Source: an uncultured Fidelibacterota bacterium
GTDB lineage: Bacteria; Marinisomatota; Marinisomatia; Marinisomatales; UBA1611
Reading direction: 5' to 3'
DNA length: 28,668 nucleotides
Assembly (NCBI GenBank): GCA_913043185.1
Contig: CAJWMI010000014.1
Coordinates: 1 to 28,668 of the forward strand
Shown here one piece after another: positions 7,857 to 17,277 of this stretch; within the stretch, counting starts at the first letter, position 1, and each line of letters opens with the position of its first letter. Both the position numbers and the translations under genes were made by a program. The notes below the pieces were generated by a model, which saw only the letters and a program-made list of their open reading frames with translations, did not search any database and had not been told where the DNA came from.

Positions 7857-9701
7857 TTATTTCTGATTTATTTTAGGTTGTGATTCGAACCCATTTTCTT
7901 TTAACCATGAACTAGCCCTGTCTCTATTTTTCTCGTTAATAAGAAAGGTAATAAGGTTTCCTTTTTTTATTTTCATTGAGCTATCTACTGGTTCAAGAGA
8001 TTTTTTTTGCATAATGACCATAGGTAGCAGGAACCCTTTTATTGTCTCATCCAATAGATCAAATTTTTTGTCTAATGTATAGGTAAATGAGCTGTAAGAT
8101 GTTTTTTCTTGTTTTATTAGTGAACACCAATAGTCCATATCTGCAGAGTGTCCGAAAGGAATTTTACCTCCAGCATCTTTGATCATGGTGGGTGTTATCC
8201 CTTCAAAAGAATCTTTAATTCCAATAAGAACGGACATTTCTTTACTTAGGTGTTTAGCTCGCTGTGAAAATATATAGTTTACTTCTTCATTTCCACTGAG
8301 TGCGATGATACCCTTTCGAGTATCAGGCTCTGCTCTTTGAAGTGTACGGTCATCAAGTGCGTTTCCAAAAAATACTTTTATACCTTCATTCTCTGCGACT
8401 AAGCACAAATTGGGGTCTTCATCTATACAAATAATTTCATTTCCAGCCTGTTTTAATAGTCTTGATAGTAGCCTTGACACCTCATGTGCGCCTAAAATAA
8501 TCCATCCAGAATGGCTCTTTCTTTTTAGCTTTAACTTTTTGGCTACAGCGCCTCCAGTTAATCCAGCTGAGAGCACAGTAATTATAATTAGTAAAAACAC
8601 AAGAGCCCTGAGCTGTGTACCATCAAACCCATGTTGTTCAAGCTCATAAACAAACAGTGATGCTACTGCGGCTGCAACAATCCCTCTTGGCGCAATCCAT
8701 GATAGTAAAAGTTTCTGATTGAAATCCAATCCTGATTTTCTAGTACCAATAAATACGGAAACGGGTCTAATAACAGCAATTAATAAAATAACAGTTAATA
8801 AACCAGAAAACCCAAGCCCATATATTTGTTCAATCCTTACGTCTGCCGAAAGCAAAATAAATAACATTCCAATCATAAGGACTGTAAGCTGCTCTTTGAA
8901 CTCTAGAAGGTCTTGCTGAATATATGTTTTAGAATTTCCGATTGTCATTCCCGCAATAGTTACAGCAGCTATACCACTTTCAGGGCTAATAGTGTTTGAG
9001 ATTTGAAACAGAGCAATGACCCAGCTTAGGATAAATACATTCTCTAGTCCATCAGGTATGAGGTTTCTAAACCTAAATACTATGGTCAATAAATACCCTC
9101 CGGAAACTCCTAAGAGAGCACCAATCGCCAGTCTTGATATAATATGATAAAACCCTGTTATAAATGATAAGCCTGATGGGCTTATTGCAATCTCCAATGC
9201 TACAACAGCAATGATAGCGCCGATTGCATCTAATAGAATTCCTTCAGCCTCAAGTATAGTGCTTACGCCATGATGGACTCTTATCCTTTTTAATAGAGGA
9301 GTTATAACTGTAGGACCTGTAACAATAATCAATGTTCCAAACAAGATTGATGTCCTAAAGTCCCAACCAAGAAATATAATTGTAATTAAGGTTCCACCAA
9401 TTAGAGTACACAATGCACCGACTGTGATCAAGCCTCGAATAGCCTTTCTCTCGCGCATGATGCGACTAATACGTAGATTCATACCTCCCTCAAAGAGAAT
9501 GATTGCAACTGCAAAACCAACTAGTATATATAGTCCAGGCCCTAAAGATTCAGGAATAATCCAGTTCAGTCCGTCAGGCCCAAATAGTATTCCAGATAAC
9601 AATAAGAGAACAATACCAGGCAGATGCAGGTGTTTGGAACCAACCTGAGCCAGCATTCCTAATACCATGGAGAGGCCTATGGTAAGTGCTGGATTATTCA
9701 T
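7857..9701 (-). CDS. Cation/proton antiporter with C-terminal TrkA-N domain
   Basis: 614 residues. About 12 membrane segments fill residues 1-380, with NhaP/CPA-type signatures: LPGIVLLLLSGILFGPDG at 27-44, LFEGGMNL at 69-76, GPTVITPLLKRIRVH at 129-143 and EAEGILLDAIGAI at 151-163 with the candidate ion-binding Asp158. The cytoplasmic part begins near 395 with a TrkA-N/Rossmann-like fold (GWIILGAHEVSRLLSRLL, then NEIICIDEDPN) that normally senses NAD(H) or related ligands. The glycine loop is degenerate, with GAHEVS where GxGxxG is usual. The expected role is Na+ or K+ exchange for H+ in the inner membrane. It is the last gene of the suf run, 32 bases after the oxygenase gene, and converges on the FeS oxidoreductase gene with only 10 bases between them. 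I see no terminator there. Confidence 0.88.
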   Translation of the reverse strand: MNNPALTIGLSMVLGMLAQVGSKHLHLPGIVLLLLSGILFGPDGLNWIIPESLGPGLYILVGFAVAIILFEGGMNLRISRIMRERKAIRGLITVGALCTLIGGTLITIIFLGWDFRTSILFGTLIIVTGPTVITPLLKRIRVHHGVSTILEAEGILLDAIGAIIAVVALEIAISPSGLSFITGFYHIISRLAIGALLGVSGGYLLTIVFRFRNLIPDGLENVFILSWVIALFQISNTISPESGIAAVTIAGMTIGNSKTYIQQDLLEFKEQLTVLMIGMLFILLSADVRIEQIYGLGFSGLLTVILLIAVIRPVSVFIGTRKSGLDFNQKLLLSWIAPRGIVAAAVASLFVYELEQHGFDGTQLRALVFLLIIITVLSAGLTGGAVAKKLKLKRKSHSGWIILGAHEVSRLLSRLLKQAGNEIICIDEDPNLCLVAENEGIKVFFGNALDDRTLQRAEPDTRKGIIALSGNEEVNYIFSQRAKHLSKEMSVLIGIKDSFEGITPTMIKDAGGKIPFGHSADMDYWCSLIKQEKTSYSSFTYTLDKKFDLLDETIKGFLLPMVIMQKKSLEPVDSSMKIKKGNLITFLINEKNRDRASSWLKENGFESQPKINQK

Positions 9702-9733
9702 AAATGAAAAAGAATGATTGAAATGAATGGGGC

Positions 9734-10573
9734 TTAATTTTTTAGTCCAATTTCTTGAAGTCGTTCTTCCAAATATTTACCTGCCGTATATTTATCTGAT
9801 AAAACTACTTCGTTTCTTGGATGCAAAAACAAGGGCATAGAATAGCGACTATCATTAGCGATATGATTTTCAGGGTTGACCACACGATGAGTGGTAGAAG
9901 GATAATAACCATTAGAAGCTTCTTCCAGCATGTCTCCTATATTAATGATGATAGTGCCCGGGTCTGTTTCTATTTTATGCCATTTTCCATTTTTATCTTT
10001 TGCCTCAAGGCCAGGCCCTGTTCCTGCAACTAGCAAGGTAATTAGATTTATATCTTCATGTGCTGCAGCTCGAACTGATTTATTATCTTCCTCTCCAGTA
10101 AAAGGTGGGTAATGGATGATCCTAAACAGATTTGTCTTACTTTCATCAATCATGTCTTTAAGTGGCTCACGAAATTGCGATCGAATTTCTTTTGGAGTAT
10201 GTAATTCTATCCATTCGAGTAAAACCGAGGTCATACTTACTAAACTATTATATAACTCAAGAGTAGCGCCTGTTAAGGTGTTAGGTATACGACCCCATGG
10301 GTAGAAATGATAAAATTCTTTGTGGTCTTTTGCTTCATAATCTTTAGCATTTTCGGTGCCAATAGGGAAATATCCATCTTGTGTATTAGAGTCGAATAAA
10401 TAATCGTATTTGGATGTTGAAGTAAAGAAAGTTTTCCATTCTTGATAAACGCGGGCTACTAAATCAATAGGGATAGGGTGACCAGTGATTACCCCGAAAC
10501 CAGTCTCTTTAAGTGATTTGGTAAAATCAGCAGGTGCATGTTTATCATTGTAATGGACTTTAGCTACCTGCAT
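9734..10573 (-). CDS. 2-oxoglutarate/Fe(II)-dependent oxygenase, isopenicillin N synthase-like
   Basis: 279 residues. The iron ligands of the double-stranded beta-helix fold are visible: H172-E-D174 (AAHEDINLITLL) and H229 (STTHRVVNP). The 2-oxoglutarate site RxS is R243-Y-S245 (SRYSMPLFLHP). The N-terminal GFGVITGHPIP and central TNLFRIIHYPP are typical of the DIOX_N / 2OG-FeII_Oxy families. The substrate is unknown; relatives oxidise amino acids, peptides or hormones. It lies 16 bases after the dCMP deaminase gene and is downstream of the whole SUF assembly set. An iron enzyme at this place may be co-regulated with Fe-S assembly, which is inference. No Shine-Dalgarno precedes the ATG. Confidence 0.9.
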   Translation of the reverse strand: MQVAKVHYNDKHAPADFTKSLKETGFGVITGHPIPIDLVARVYQEWKTFFTSTSKYDYLFDSNTQDGYFPIGTENAKDYEAKDHKEFYHFYPWGRIPNTLTGATLELYNSLVSMTSVLLEWIELHTPKEIRSQFREPLKDMIDESKTNLFRIIHYPPFTGEEDNKSVRAAAHEDINLITLLVAGTGPGLEAKDKNGKWHKIETDPGTIIINIGDMLEEASNGYYPSTTHRVVNPENHIANDSRYSMPLFLHPRNEVVLSDKYTAGKYLEERLQEIGLKN

Positions 10574-10589
10574 AATAAAATTTAAATAA

Positions 10590-11018
10590 CTAATCCAACG
10601 CTTTCAATTCTATATCTGCTTCAGTCGCATATTTCATTATTCTATCATCTCTGTAAAATTCATCATAGTATATAGTTTTAATTCCAGAGTTTGCGATAAG
10701 CTTAAAACAATGATAACAGGGGGATGCAGTAACATAGATTTCAGAATTATTTATGCTTACTCCGTTCTTTGCGGCCTGCACGATTGCGTTTGCCTCAGCA
10801 TGGGTTGTTCTAACGCAGTGTCCGTCAACCATTTCATGCCCAATCTCATCGCAGTGCTGTAGGCCCTTTATACTGCCGTTATAGCCCGTGGATAAGATGG
10901 TCTTATCCCTCACGATAACTGCGCCTACATGTTTACGATCGCATGTAGATCTTGTAGACACCTCTTTCGCAATATTCATGAAGTAAGTAGGCCAATCAAC
11001 ACGCTTGTTCATAATCAT
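10590..11018 (-). CDS. Deoxycytidylate (dCMP) deaminase
   Basis: 142 residues, normal for the ComEB/dCMP deaminase family of the cytidine deaminase fold. The zinc and catalytic residues are H73-A-E75 (TTHAEANAI) and C101-YH-C104 (TASPCYHCFKLI). STRSTCDRKHVGAVIV and LSTGYNGSIKGLQHC are typical substrate-pocket segments. It deaminates dCMP to dUMP for thymidylate synthesis. The start ATG overlaps the previous stop as ATGA, implying translational coupling; an ATG at codon 3 is also possible. The tail after residue 125 is short but complete. Nothing in its chemistry except zinc ties it to the SUF genes. Confidence 0.93.
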   Translation of the reverse strand: MIMNKRVDWPTYFMNIAKEVSTRSTCDRKHVGAVIVRDKTILSTGYNGSIKGLQHCDEIGHEMVDGHCVRTTHAEANAIVQAAKNGVSINNSEIYVTASPCYHCFKLIANSGIKTIYYDEFYRDDRIMKYATEADIELKALD

Positions 11019-11263
11019 TTGCTACGATTAAATATTTTTACAGCATAACGAGGTTCGCCAAAATAGATTTTATCCGCTACTTGTGCAAGCTGTGCAACAA
11101 GAATAAGATATGCCCAGGTCGGAACAGTAACTCCTGCACAGCCTTTAATGATAACTTTCTGATCTGCAAACTTATTAAAGTCCATAGTATGAATCTTTTC
11201 TCTAAATGATTTTTCTCTGATTATTCCTTCATCAATGAAGTCATCAAGCAGTATTGTTTCCAT
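11015..11263 (-). CDS. DUF2480-family small protein
   Basis: 82 residues. The sequence VIIKGCAGVTVPTWAYLILV followed by AQVADKIYFGE resembles the core of DUF2480 proteins known from Bacteroidetes and relatives, from memory of the family pattern. This copy looks short because flanking parts are reduced. The function is unknown. In relatives, as I recall, such genes often lie beside SUF/SufE/DUF59 genes, as here: it starts two bases after the sufS stop and overlaps the dCMP deaminase gene by four bases. A single Cys (C42 in KGCAG) is the only obvious reactive residue. Length and family are moderately certain; the gene itself is secure because of the tight coupling on both sides. Confidence 0.75.
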   Translation of the reverse strand: METILLDDFIDEGIIREKSFREKIHTMDFNKFADQKVIIKGCAGVTVPTWAYLILVAQLAQVADKIYFGEPRYAVKIFNRSK

Positions 11264-11265
11264 AT

Positions 11266-12468
11266 TTAAAAGTATTTTATTGTTGATTGTATCGACTCTA
11301 CTAATTTATCAACATCAGAAGAATCATTATAAACATAAAAACTAATTCTTGCGGTAGAGGTTTCATCGAGTGTTTTTAGCAATGGTTGAGCACAATGGTG
11401 TCCAACTCTAATGCATATATTATCTTCATTTAAAAACTGTGCAAGGTCTTGAGGATGTATTTTATTCATATTAAAACTAATTACTCCTCCGCGACTTGAA
11501 GGGTTACCGTGAATGTATAAACCAGAAATTATTTCCAGTTTCTCTATAGCATAATCAGTTAGTTTCTTTTCATGTTCCTGAACTTTTTTCATACCAATTT
11601 TATTTAAATATTCAACCGCAATTCCCAAGCCTATAGCTTGAACATAATTAGGTGTTCCTGCCTCAAACTTATAGGGAACTTTATTCCAAGTAGATTTTTC
11701 TAGAGTTACTGTTTCAATCATTTCTCCTCCGGCCATGAAGGGGGGCAAAGATTCTAACATATCAACCGCTCCCCATAATACCCCAATTCCTGTTGGCCCT
11801 AACATTTTATGACCTGAAAAAGCAAGAAAGTCACAACCTAGGCTCTGAACATCTACAGGCATATGAGATACACTTTGTGCGCCATCAACAACAAATACTG
11901 CGCCGATACTTTTTGCTATTCTTGATATTTTTTTAATGGGGTTAACAGTCCCAAGGACATTAGACATGTGAGTTATTGATATAATTTTTGTTTTTTTTGT
12001 AAAATATTTTTCAGATTGGGAAAGATCTAGCTCACCTGATTCTGTAAGTGGTAAATATCTTAATTTAGCTCCGGACCTTTTTGCGAGTAGCTGCCATGGT
12101 ACCAGATTTGCGTGATGTTCCATATGGCTAATCAGAATTTCATCATGTTCTTCTAACTTTGTGCCAAGTGTGTAGGTCAAAAGGTTTATTGATTCTGTAG
12201 TTCCTCCGGTAAAAACTATTTCTTTAGAAGAAGAGGCATTTATAAAGCTTGAAATTTTTTCTCTGGCTGATTCAAACAATTTTGTTGACTCAGACCCAAG
12301 GTTATACAATGCCCTATGAACATTTGCGTTAGAATTTTCATAAACATTTTTTAGTCCATTAATTACAATGTCAGGTTTTTGGGATGTAGACGCACTATCA
12401 AGATATACAAGACTATCATCACTAAATATTGGAAAGTCTTTTTTTTGTACTAGAGTATCTATAGTCAA
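11266..12468 (-). CDS. sufS: Cysteine desulfurase SufS
   Basis: 400 residues, a class V aminotransferase-fold PLP enzyme that takes sulfur from cysteine as a persulfide for Fe-S assembly. YLDSASTSQKP opens the fold. SHMEHHANLVPW (115-126) holds the PLP-stacking His. DGAQS at 195-199 gives the PLP-nitrogen Asp. FSGHKMLGPTGIGVLWG carries the Schiff-base Lys221. RVGHHCAQPLL carries the persulfide Cys359 in the group II (SufS-type) loop. The N-terminus is complete. It follows sufT by one base and works with SufE, encoded two genes upstream. Confidence 0.96.
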   Translation of the reverse strand: MTIDTLVQKKDFPIFSDDSLVYLDSASTSQKPDIVINGLKNVYENSNANVHRALYNLGSESTKLFESAREKISSFINASSSKEIVFTGGTTESINLLTYTLGTKLEEHDEILISHMEHHANLVPWQLLAKRSGAKLRYLPLTESGELDLSQSEKYFTKKTKIISITHMSNVLGTVNPIKKISRIAKSIGAVFVVDGAQSVSHMPVDVQSLGCDFLAFSGHKMLGPTGIGVLWGAVDMLESLPPFMAGGEMIETVTLEKSTWNKVPYKFEAGTPNYVQAIGLGIAVEYLNKIGMKKVQEHEKKLTDYAIEKLEIISGLYIHGNPSSRGGVISFNMNKIHPQDLAQFLNEDNICIRVGHHCAQPLLKTLDETSTARISFYVYNDSSDVDKLVESIQSTIKYF

Positions 12469-12469
12469 T

Positions 12470-13012
12470 TTAAAACATTCCTAGTTCTAGCTGAGCTGCT
12501 TCAGACATCATTCCTTGGTTCCATTGGGGCTCCCAGACAAGCTCAACGTTTACGTTTTCAACATCTTCAAGCGCATTAACTTTTCTGTCTACCTCAGCTG
12601 AGATAACAGGACCCATTCCACATCCTGGCGCAGTCAGAGTCATTTTTATATTTACTTTTTTTCCTTTTTTGCCATCTTTAATGCTTAGATCATAGATTAA
12701 GCCCAGTTCTACTATATTTACAGGAATCTCCGGGTCATAACAGGTTTTTAGTTGATCCCAGACCAGTTGCTCTGAAAACTCAGAGCTAATGTTATCACTA
12801 TCTGGTTTATCTATTTCTATACCAAGCGCATCCACATTTTCAGCGCTTATTTGTGCCATATTCCCATTTATAACTATTGTATAGTTACCGCCCAGAGACT
12901 GAGTGATCTGAACAAGATTGCCAGCGACCAGAGTCACCTTGTCTCCAGATGGGACCATATTAGCCTCAACATCTCTTATTAATCTTATTCTATTATCTTG
13001 ATCGGTATTCAT
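12470..13012 (-). CDS. sufT: SufT-type Fe-S maturation protein (two-domain DUF59)
   Basis: 180 residues. The first 65 form a small SufT-specific beta domain (KVTLVAGNLVQITQSLGGNY). The rest is a DUF59/MIP18 domain with YDPEIPVNIVELGLIYDL at 92-109, LTAPGCGMG at 126-134 carrying the conserved Cys131, and WEPQWNQGMMS at 160-170. SufT proteins help mature Fe-S proteins, mainly under high demand. The start overlaps the sufE stop by four bases and sufS begins one base after the stop. A second, shorter DUF59 gene sits at the other end of the operon. Confidence 0.9.
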   Translation of the reverse strand: MNTDQDNRIRLIRDVEANMVPSGDKVTLVAGNLVQITQSLGGNYTIVINGNMAQISAENVDALGIEIDKPDSDNISSEFSEQLVWDQLKTCYDPEIPVNIVELGLIYDLSIKDGKKGKKVNIKMTLTAPGCGMGPVISAEVDRKVNALEDVENVNVELVWEPQWNQGMMSEAAQLELGMF

Positions 13013-13413
13013 ACAGATATTTTATGAATTTTATCAACAGCGCTGGCAAAACCATTTGTCCGTTGTACACTGATCGATCCTGAAAGGCCAACCAAGTTCA
13101 ATATTTTGGAATGATCTAGTGAATGTATTTCTATCGCCTCATGACCACTAAAAATTTTACATAATAAAGATAGAAGTCCTTTTACGATCAGAGCATCTGA
13201 GTCGCACCTAAATACATAATTATTACCAATCTTTCGTCCAATGACCCAAGCCTGAGAGGCGCAGCCATATACTCTTGTTTCTTCTGTCCTTTCGCTAACT
13301 GGTATTCCCTCAGATTCTTTTGCGATATCCATTAACTGAGCTAGCCTATCTTTTGGATCATCGAAAATAGAAAAGAGATCTTCAATATCAGACATTGATT
13401 GTTGGATGCTCAT
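13009..13413 (-). CDS. sufE: SufE sulfur-transfer protein
   Basis: 134 residues. TRVYGCASQAWVIGRK (47-61) contains the sulfur-accepting Cys51 in the SufE V-x-G-C-x-S-x-x-W context. FRCDSDALIVKGLLSLL and LVGLSGSISVQRTNGF complete the family pattern. SufE accepts persulfide from SufS Cys359 and passes it to SufB. It overlaps sufD upstream and sufT downstream by four bases each, so it is firmly within the coupled run. Size and motifs are normal. Confidence 0.95.
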   Translation of the reverse strand: MSIQQSMSDIEDLFSIFDDPKDRLAQLMDIAKESEGIPVSERTEETRVYGCASQAWVIGRKIGNNYVFRCDSDALIVKGLLSLLCKIFSGHEAIEIHSLDHSKILNLVGLSGSISVQRTNGFASAVDKIHKISV

Positions 13414-14672
13414 GTTTTATGATTCTCATTTAGCCAGTTATCAAACTCTTCGTACAAATAATTTTTTATTTTTTCATGACTAATATTATCAATTAAGTCA
13501 GCGATAAAACCTCTGATTAGAAGAGACTTTGCTCCGATAAGGTCCAAACCCCTTGACCTCATGTAAAACAATGTCTCCTGGTCCAGTTCACCCGTGCTTG
13601 ATCCATGCGCACATTTAACATCATCATTGTATATTTCCATTTGAGGGTTGGAATTCATTCCTGCATTTTTTGATAAAATAAGGTTTTTATTTGATTGCGC
13701 GGCATCTGTTTTTACTGCACCCTCTTGAATGATTACTCTCCCGTTAAATACACCGCTAGATTTATCATCTAATATTGATTTAAATATCTGGGAACTGGCA
13801 GTATGTTTTCCGTGGTGCTCAACTATAATATTATTATCAATTTGTTGAATATGTTTTGTCAATGAGATTCCAGATAGATTGCAGTTGGAACCATTTCCAT
13901 TCATGATAATATGGATATTATTTCTTCCTAAATCGCTTCCATCACAGTATTGAAAAAAATTATAATTACTTTCTTTTTTTTGGTTAACCATTAGGCTGGA
14001 GATGTCAATCATGTTGGGCGAATTTTTTTGAATTTTTATGTGGTTAAGATTGCTATTTTCATCCATTGAAATTTGAGTTACGCCATTTTGAAAAGAATTA
14101 TTTATATTATTAATATGGTGTTCAATAAAAGTGCAAGAAGCAGAGTTATTTACGTTTAGAATAACACGAGGGTATATTATCTCAGATTCGTTTCCTGTGC
14201 TATTGTAAATAATTCGTATTGGCTTATCTAAAACCATATTTTTATCTATATTAATTGTGATACCACTTTTTAAGAAAGTAGAATTCAGGAGGCTGAAGGG
14301 GGTACCTTCATAGAGATGATCATCGTCTAAGAGTAAGTCCAGACTGTCTGATATTGAAATGCCCTGGGGTAATTTAGAAGACAGATCTTTTCTGTAAACA
14401 CCATTATAGAATACTATATCAACCAAATTATTTACTGGAATATTATTTTTTTTATATCCTTTTGTGGAAGTTTTGATTGAATTCATAATGCCTGGCTTCA
14501 GATTATTTAATCTCGACAGGTTTGTGTGCCTCCAGCTTTCCCATTTATTTGTAGGCAAGCCTAAACCAAGGAACTTTTCAAATGATTGTTTTTTTATATC
14601 AAATATTTTATCTGTATAAATATTTGATGTTATTGCATTTTCAAAATCAATCTTATAATCATTAACATTCAT
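13410..14672 (-). CDS. sufD: Fe-S scaffold subunit SufD
   Basis: 420 residues. The N-terminus has the SufD-specific WESWRHTNLSRL (44-55). The long parallel beta-helix core is repetitive in hydrophobics. The C-terminal signature DVKCAHGSSTGELDQETLFY (351-370) includes C354 and H356, equivalents of residues that form the SufB-SufD interface site, and is followed by RSRGLDLIGAKSLLIRGFI. It pairs with SufB and SufC in the SufBC2D scaffold. The gene overlaps sufC by one base and sufE by four. The sequence is notably Asn-rich (many NN pairs), in line with the low GC. Confidence 0.95.
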   Translation of the reverse strand: MNVNDYKIDFENAITSNIYTDKIFDIKKQSFEKFLGLGLPTNKWESWRHTNLSRLNNLKPGIMNSIKTSTKGYKKNNIPVNNLVDIVFYNGVYRKDLSSKLPQGISISDSLDLLLDDDHLYEGTPFSLLNSTFLKSGITINIDKNMVLDKPIRIIYNSTGNESEIIYPRVILNVNNSASCTFIEHHINNINNSFQNGVTQISMDENSNLNHIKIQKNSPNMIDISSLMVNQKKESNYNFFQYCDGSDLGRNNIHIIMNGNGSNCNLSGISLTKHIQQIDNNIIVEHHGKHTASSQIFKSILDDKSSGVFNGRVIIQEGAVKTDAAQSNKNLILSKNAGMNSNPQMEIYNDDVKCAHGSSTGELDQETLFYMRSRGLDLIGAKSLLIRGFIADLIDNISHEKIKNYLYEEFDNWLNENHKT

Positions 14673-15409
14673 TACTCAAGCCATCCATAGCCTTTTTCTT
14701 CAAGATCCAAAGCTAACTCTTTACCACCAGACTTAACTATCTGACCATTTATGAGTACATGAACAATATCTGGTTTAATATATTTTAATAATCTTTGATA
14801 GTGAGTGATTACCAAGAATCCGCGGTTATTGTTTCGGTAATTGTTGATACCGTTTGCAATAATTTTAATTGCGTCAATATCTAATCCGGAGTCCGTCTCA
14901 TCCATAATCGCTAGTTCAGGCTCAAGACATAGCAATTGTAGTATTTCATTTCGTTTCTTTTCTCCACCTGAGAATCCTTCATTTACTGATCGCTTCAGGT
15001 ATGCAGTGTCCATTTCAACTTTTTCAAGCTTGTTTTTAATAAATTTCAAAAAATTTGCCGCATCATATTCTTTTCTATTATTGTGTTTTCTTTTTGCGTT
15101 TACAGCTGCTCTAAGAAAATAGGTAGTGTTAACACCTGGAATAACAGTTGGGTATTGGAAAGACATAAATATTCCTGCTAAGGCTCTATCTTCAGGTGCC
15201 CAGTCTAATATAGATTCATTGTTATACAAAATGTCACCTTTGGTAACTGTGTAGTTTTCTCGGCCTGTGACTGTGTTTGAGAGAGTGCTTTTTCCGGATC
15301 CATTAAGCCCCATTATCGCGTGCATCTCGCCAGCTTTAATATGGAGATCTATTCCATTAAGAATCTTTTTATCTTCAACCTCAACGTGCAAATTTTTTAT
15401 CTGAAGCAT
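14672..15409 (-). CDS. sufC: SUF system ATPase SufC
   Basis: 245 residues, an ABC-type ATPase. Walker A is GLNGSGKST (34-42). The Q-loop lies in FMSFQYPTVIPGV. The ABC signature is FSGGEKKR (146-153). Walker B with the SufC-typical ending is LAIMDETDSGLD (167-177 region). The H-loop is H203. It drives conformational change in the SufBC2D scaffold in the cytoplasm. The stop overlaps the sufD start by one base and the start lies 13 bases after sufB. No motif is damaged. Confidence 0.97.
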   Translation of the reverse strand: MLQIKNLHVEVEDKKILNGIDLHIKAGEMHAIMGLNGSGKSTLSNTVTGRENYTVTKGDILYNNESILDWAPEDRALAGIFMSFQYPTVIPGVNTTYFLRAAVNAKRKHNNRKEYDAANFLKFIKNKLEKVEMDTAYLKRSVNEGFSGGEKKRNEILQLLCLEPELAIMDETDSGLDIDAIKIIANGINNYRNNNRGFLVITHYQRLLKYIKPDIVHVLINGQIVKSGGKELALDLEEKGYGWLE

Positions 15410-15422
15410 AGAAAATACCTGA

Positions 15423-16871
15423 TTATCCTACACTGCCTTCTAAACTAACTTCCATTAACTTGGTAGCCTCCATGGCAAATTCCATAGGAAGTTCATTAAA
15501 AACTTCTTTACAAAATCCGTTAACAATCATAGACACAGCATCCTCAGTATTAATGCCTCTCTGGTTACAATAAAATAATTGATCTTCGCCAATCTTTGAT
15601 GTTGAGGCCTCGTGCTCCATTGTTGCACTTTGATTTCTAACGTCTATAAAAGGAAATGTATGTGCTCCGCACTGGTCTCCAATTAAAATAGAATCGCACT
15701 GTGAAAAGTTTCTGGAGTTTTCGGCACTTTTCATTATTTTGACCTGGCCTCGGTAGGTTTGTTGACCCTTGCCTGCAGAGATACCTTTTGATATGATAGT
15801 GCTTTTGGTGTTTTTCCCAATGTGAATCATTTTTGTTCCGGTATCAGCTTGTTGCCTATTATTTGTAAGTGCAACTGAGTAAAATTCTCCTACAGAGTTA
15901 TCGCCTTTAAGAATACAACTTGGGTATTTCCAGGTTACAGCAGAGCCTGTTTCTACCTGTGTCCAGGATATACGCGAATGATTTCCTAAGCATGATCCAC
16001 GTTTTGTGACAAAATTATAAATACCACCTGCACCTGTTTCTGGGTTTCCTGGATACCAGTTTTGTACTGTTGAATATTTAATCGTTGCGTTAGTATGTGC
16101 TACTAGCTCAACCACGGCTGCGTGCAGTTGATTTTCATCGCGCATAGGGGCGGTACATCCTTCTAGATAGCTAACATAGCTATCATCTTCTGCGATAATC
16201 AGTGTTCTCTCAAACTGGCCAGTTTTTGCTTCATTAATTCTGAAATAAGTTGACAACTCCATAGGGCATTTCACACCTTTGGGAATATAGACAAAGGATC
16301 CATCGGTAAAGACAGCAGAGTTTAAACAGGCGAAATAGTTATCGGTGTATGGGACAACCATTCCCAAATATTTTTTCACTATTTCAGGGTGGTTTATTGC
16401 TGCCTCAGAAAAACTACAGAATATTACTCCATGGTTTCTTAATTCTTCTCTAAATGTTGTTGCAACAGATACACTATCAAAAACTGCATCTACAGCGATA
16501 CCATTTAGCATTTTTTGTTCATCCAAAGGTATCCCAAGTTTGTTATAAGTTTTTAGCAGCTCAGGATCCAACTCGTCCAGGCTTTTGACATTCTTCTTCT
16601 TTGGAGAAGAGTAATAGCTAATACCTTGATAATCGATATTATCATAGCTGACATGTTGCCACATAGGCTCTTTCATTTTAAGCCATCTTCTGTATGCCTT
16701 AATTCGCCATTCTAGGAGCCAAGATGGCTCTTTTTTCTTTTCTGAAATAAACTGAATTGTTTCCTCACTTATACCAGGAGGCAATGTCTCTGACTCTATA
16801 TCTGTGACAAAACCATACTTGTAGTCTTCTTTAACCCTTTGGTCAATGATGTCGGTTTTATTATTGTTCAT
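15423..16871 (-). CDS. sufB: Fe-S scaffold subunit SufB
   Basis: 482 residues, normal for SufB. Signatures are the N-terminal [20 protein letters not shown] (47-66), [26 protein letters not shown] (236-242), [22 protein letters not shown], the cluster/persulfide-relevant C401 in [12 protein letters not shown], and [17 protein letters not shown], then QRGI. With SufC2 and SufD it builds the [4Fe-4S] precursor on the scaffold. It begins 26 bases after the SufA-like gene and precedes sufC. No Shine-Dalgarno is visible; the start is fixed by family alignment only approximately. Confidence 0.97.
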   Translation of the reverse strand: MNNNKTDIIDQRVKEDYKYGFVTDIESETLPPGISEETIQFISEKKKEPSWLLEWRIKAYRRWLKMKEPMWQHVSYDNIDYQGISYYSSPKKKNVKSLDELDPELLKTYNKLGIPLDEQKMLNGIAVDAVFDSVSVATTFREELRNHGVIFCSFSEAAINHPEIVKKYLGMVVPYTDNYFACLNSAVFTDGSFVYIPKGVKCPMELSTYFRINEAKTGQFERTLIIAEDDSYVSYLEGCTAPMRDENQLHAAVVELVAHTNATIKYSTVQNWYPGNPETGAGGIYNFVTKRGSCLGNHSRISWTQVETGSAVTWKYPSCILKGDNSVGEFYSVALTNNRQQADTGTKMIHIGKNTKSTIISKGISAGKGQQTYRGQVKIMKSAENSRNFSQCDSILIGDQCGAHTFPFIDVRNQSATMEHEASTSKIGEDQLFYCNQRGINTEDAVSMIVNGFCKEVFNELPMEFAMEATKLMEVSLEGSVG

Positions 16872-16897
16872 CAGTTAATTATAATTGGGGTTCAGGT

Positions 16898-17275
16898 CTA
16901 TGCAGAAAAAGAGGTGCCGCAGCCGCATGTGCGTTCAGCGTTCGGGTTCTCTATTTTAAACCCACCATTAAGCATATCATCGGAATAATCAATTGTGATG
17001 TTTTTGAGATAGAGCCAGCTTTTGAGATCGCAGACCACTTTAAGTCCGTTTGATTCAAATATTTTGTCATAGTCTTTTTGATGATCATCAAAATCCATTT
17101 TATAGTTCATACCGGAGCAGCCACCACTGTCAACTGACATCCTAACGAAGTGGTTGTTTTTCCCTTCTGCAGACATTACCGCTTTAAGTCTTTTCGCTGC
17201 TTCTTCAGTTACGAAAATTTGAGCATTTTTAAACTCATTTTGTTCTTTTTCGATCGAAGTATTTTGTTTGTCCAT
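16898..17275 (-). CDS. A-type Fe-S carrier (SufA/IscA/ErpA family)
   Basis: 125 residues from ATG 17275. VTEEAAKRLKAVM (22-34) and VDSGGCSGMNYKM with Cys53, then NPNAERTCGCGTSF with Cys117 and Cys119, give the three conserved ligands of A-type carriers. These take clusters from SufBC2D to target proteins. A GTG at 17287 gives a longer reading that overlaps the previous stop. I prefer the ATG because it sits two bases after the DUF59 stop, and the first 18 or so residues are already poorly conserved and charged. The exact subfamily (SufA, ErpA or IscA) cannot be set by eye. Confidence 0.92.
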   Translation of the reverse strand: MDKQNTSIEKEQNEFKNAQIFVTEEAAKRLKAVMSAEGKNNHFVRMSVDSGGCSGMNYKMDFDDHQKDYDKIFESNGLKVVCDLKSWLYLKNITIDYSDDMLNGGFKIENPNAERTCGCGTSFSA

Positions 17276-17277
17276 AT

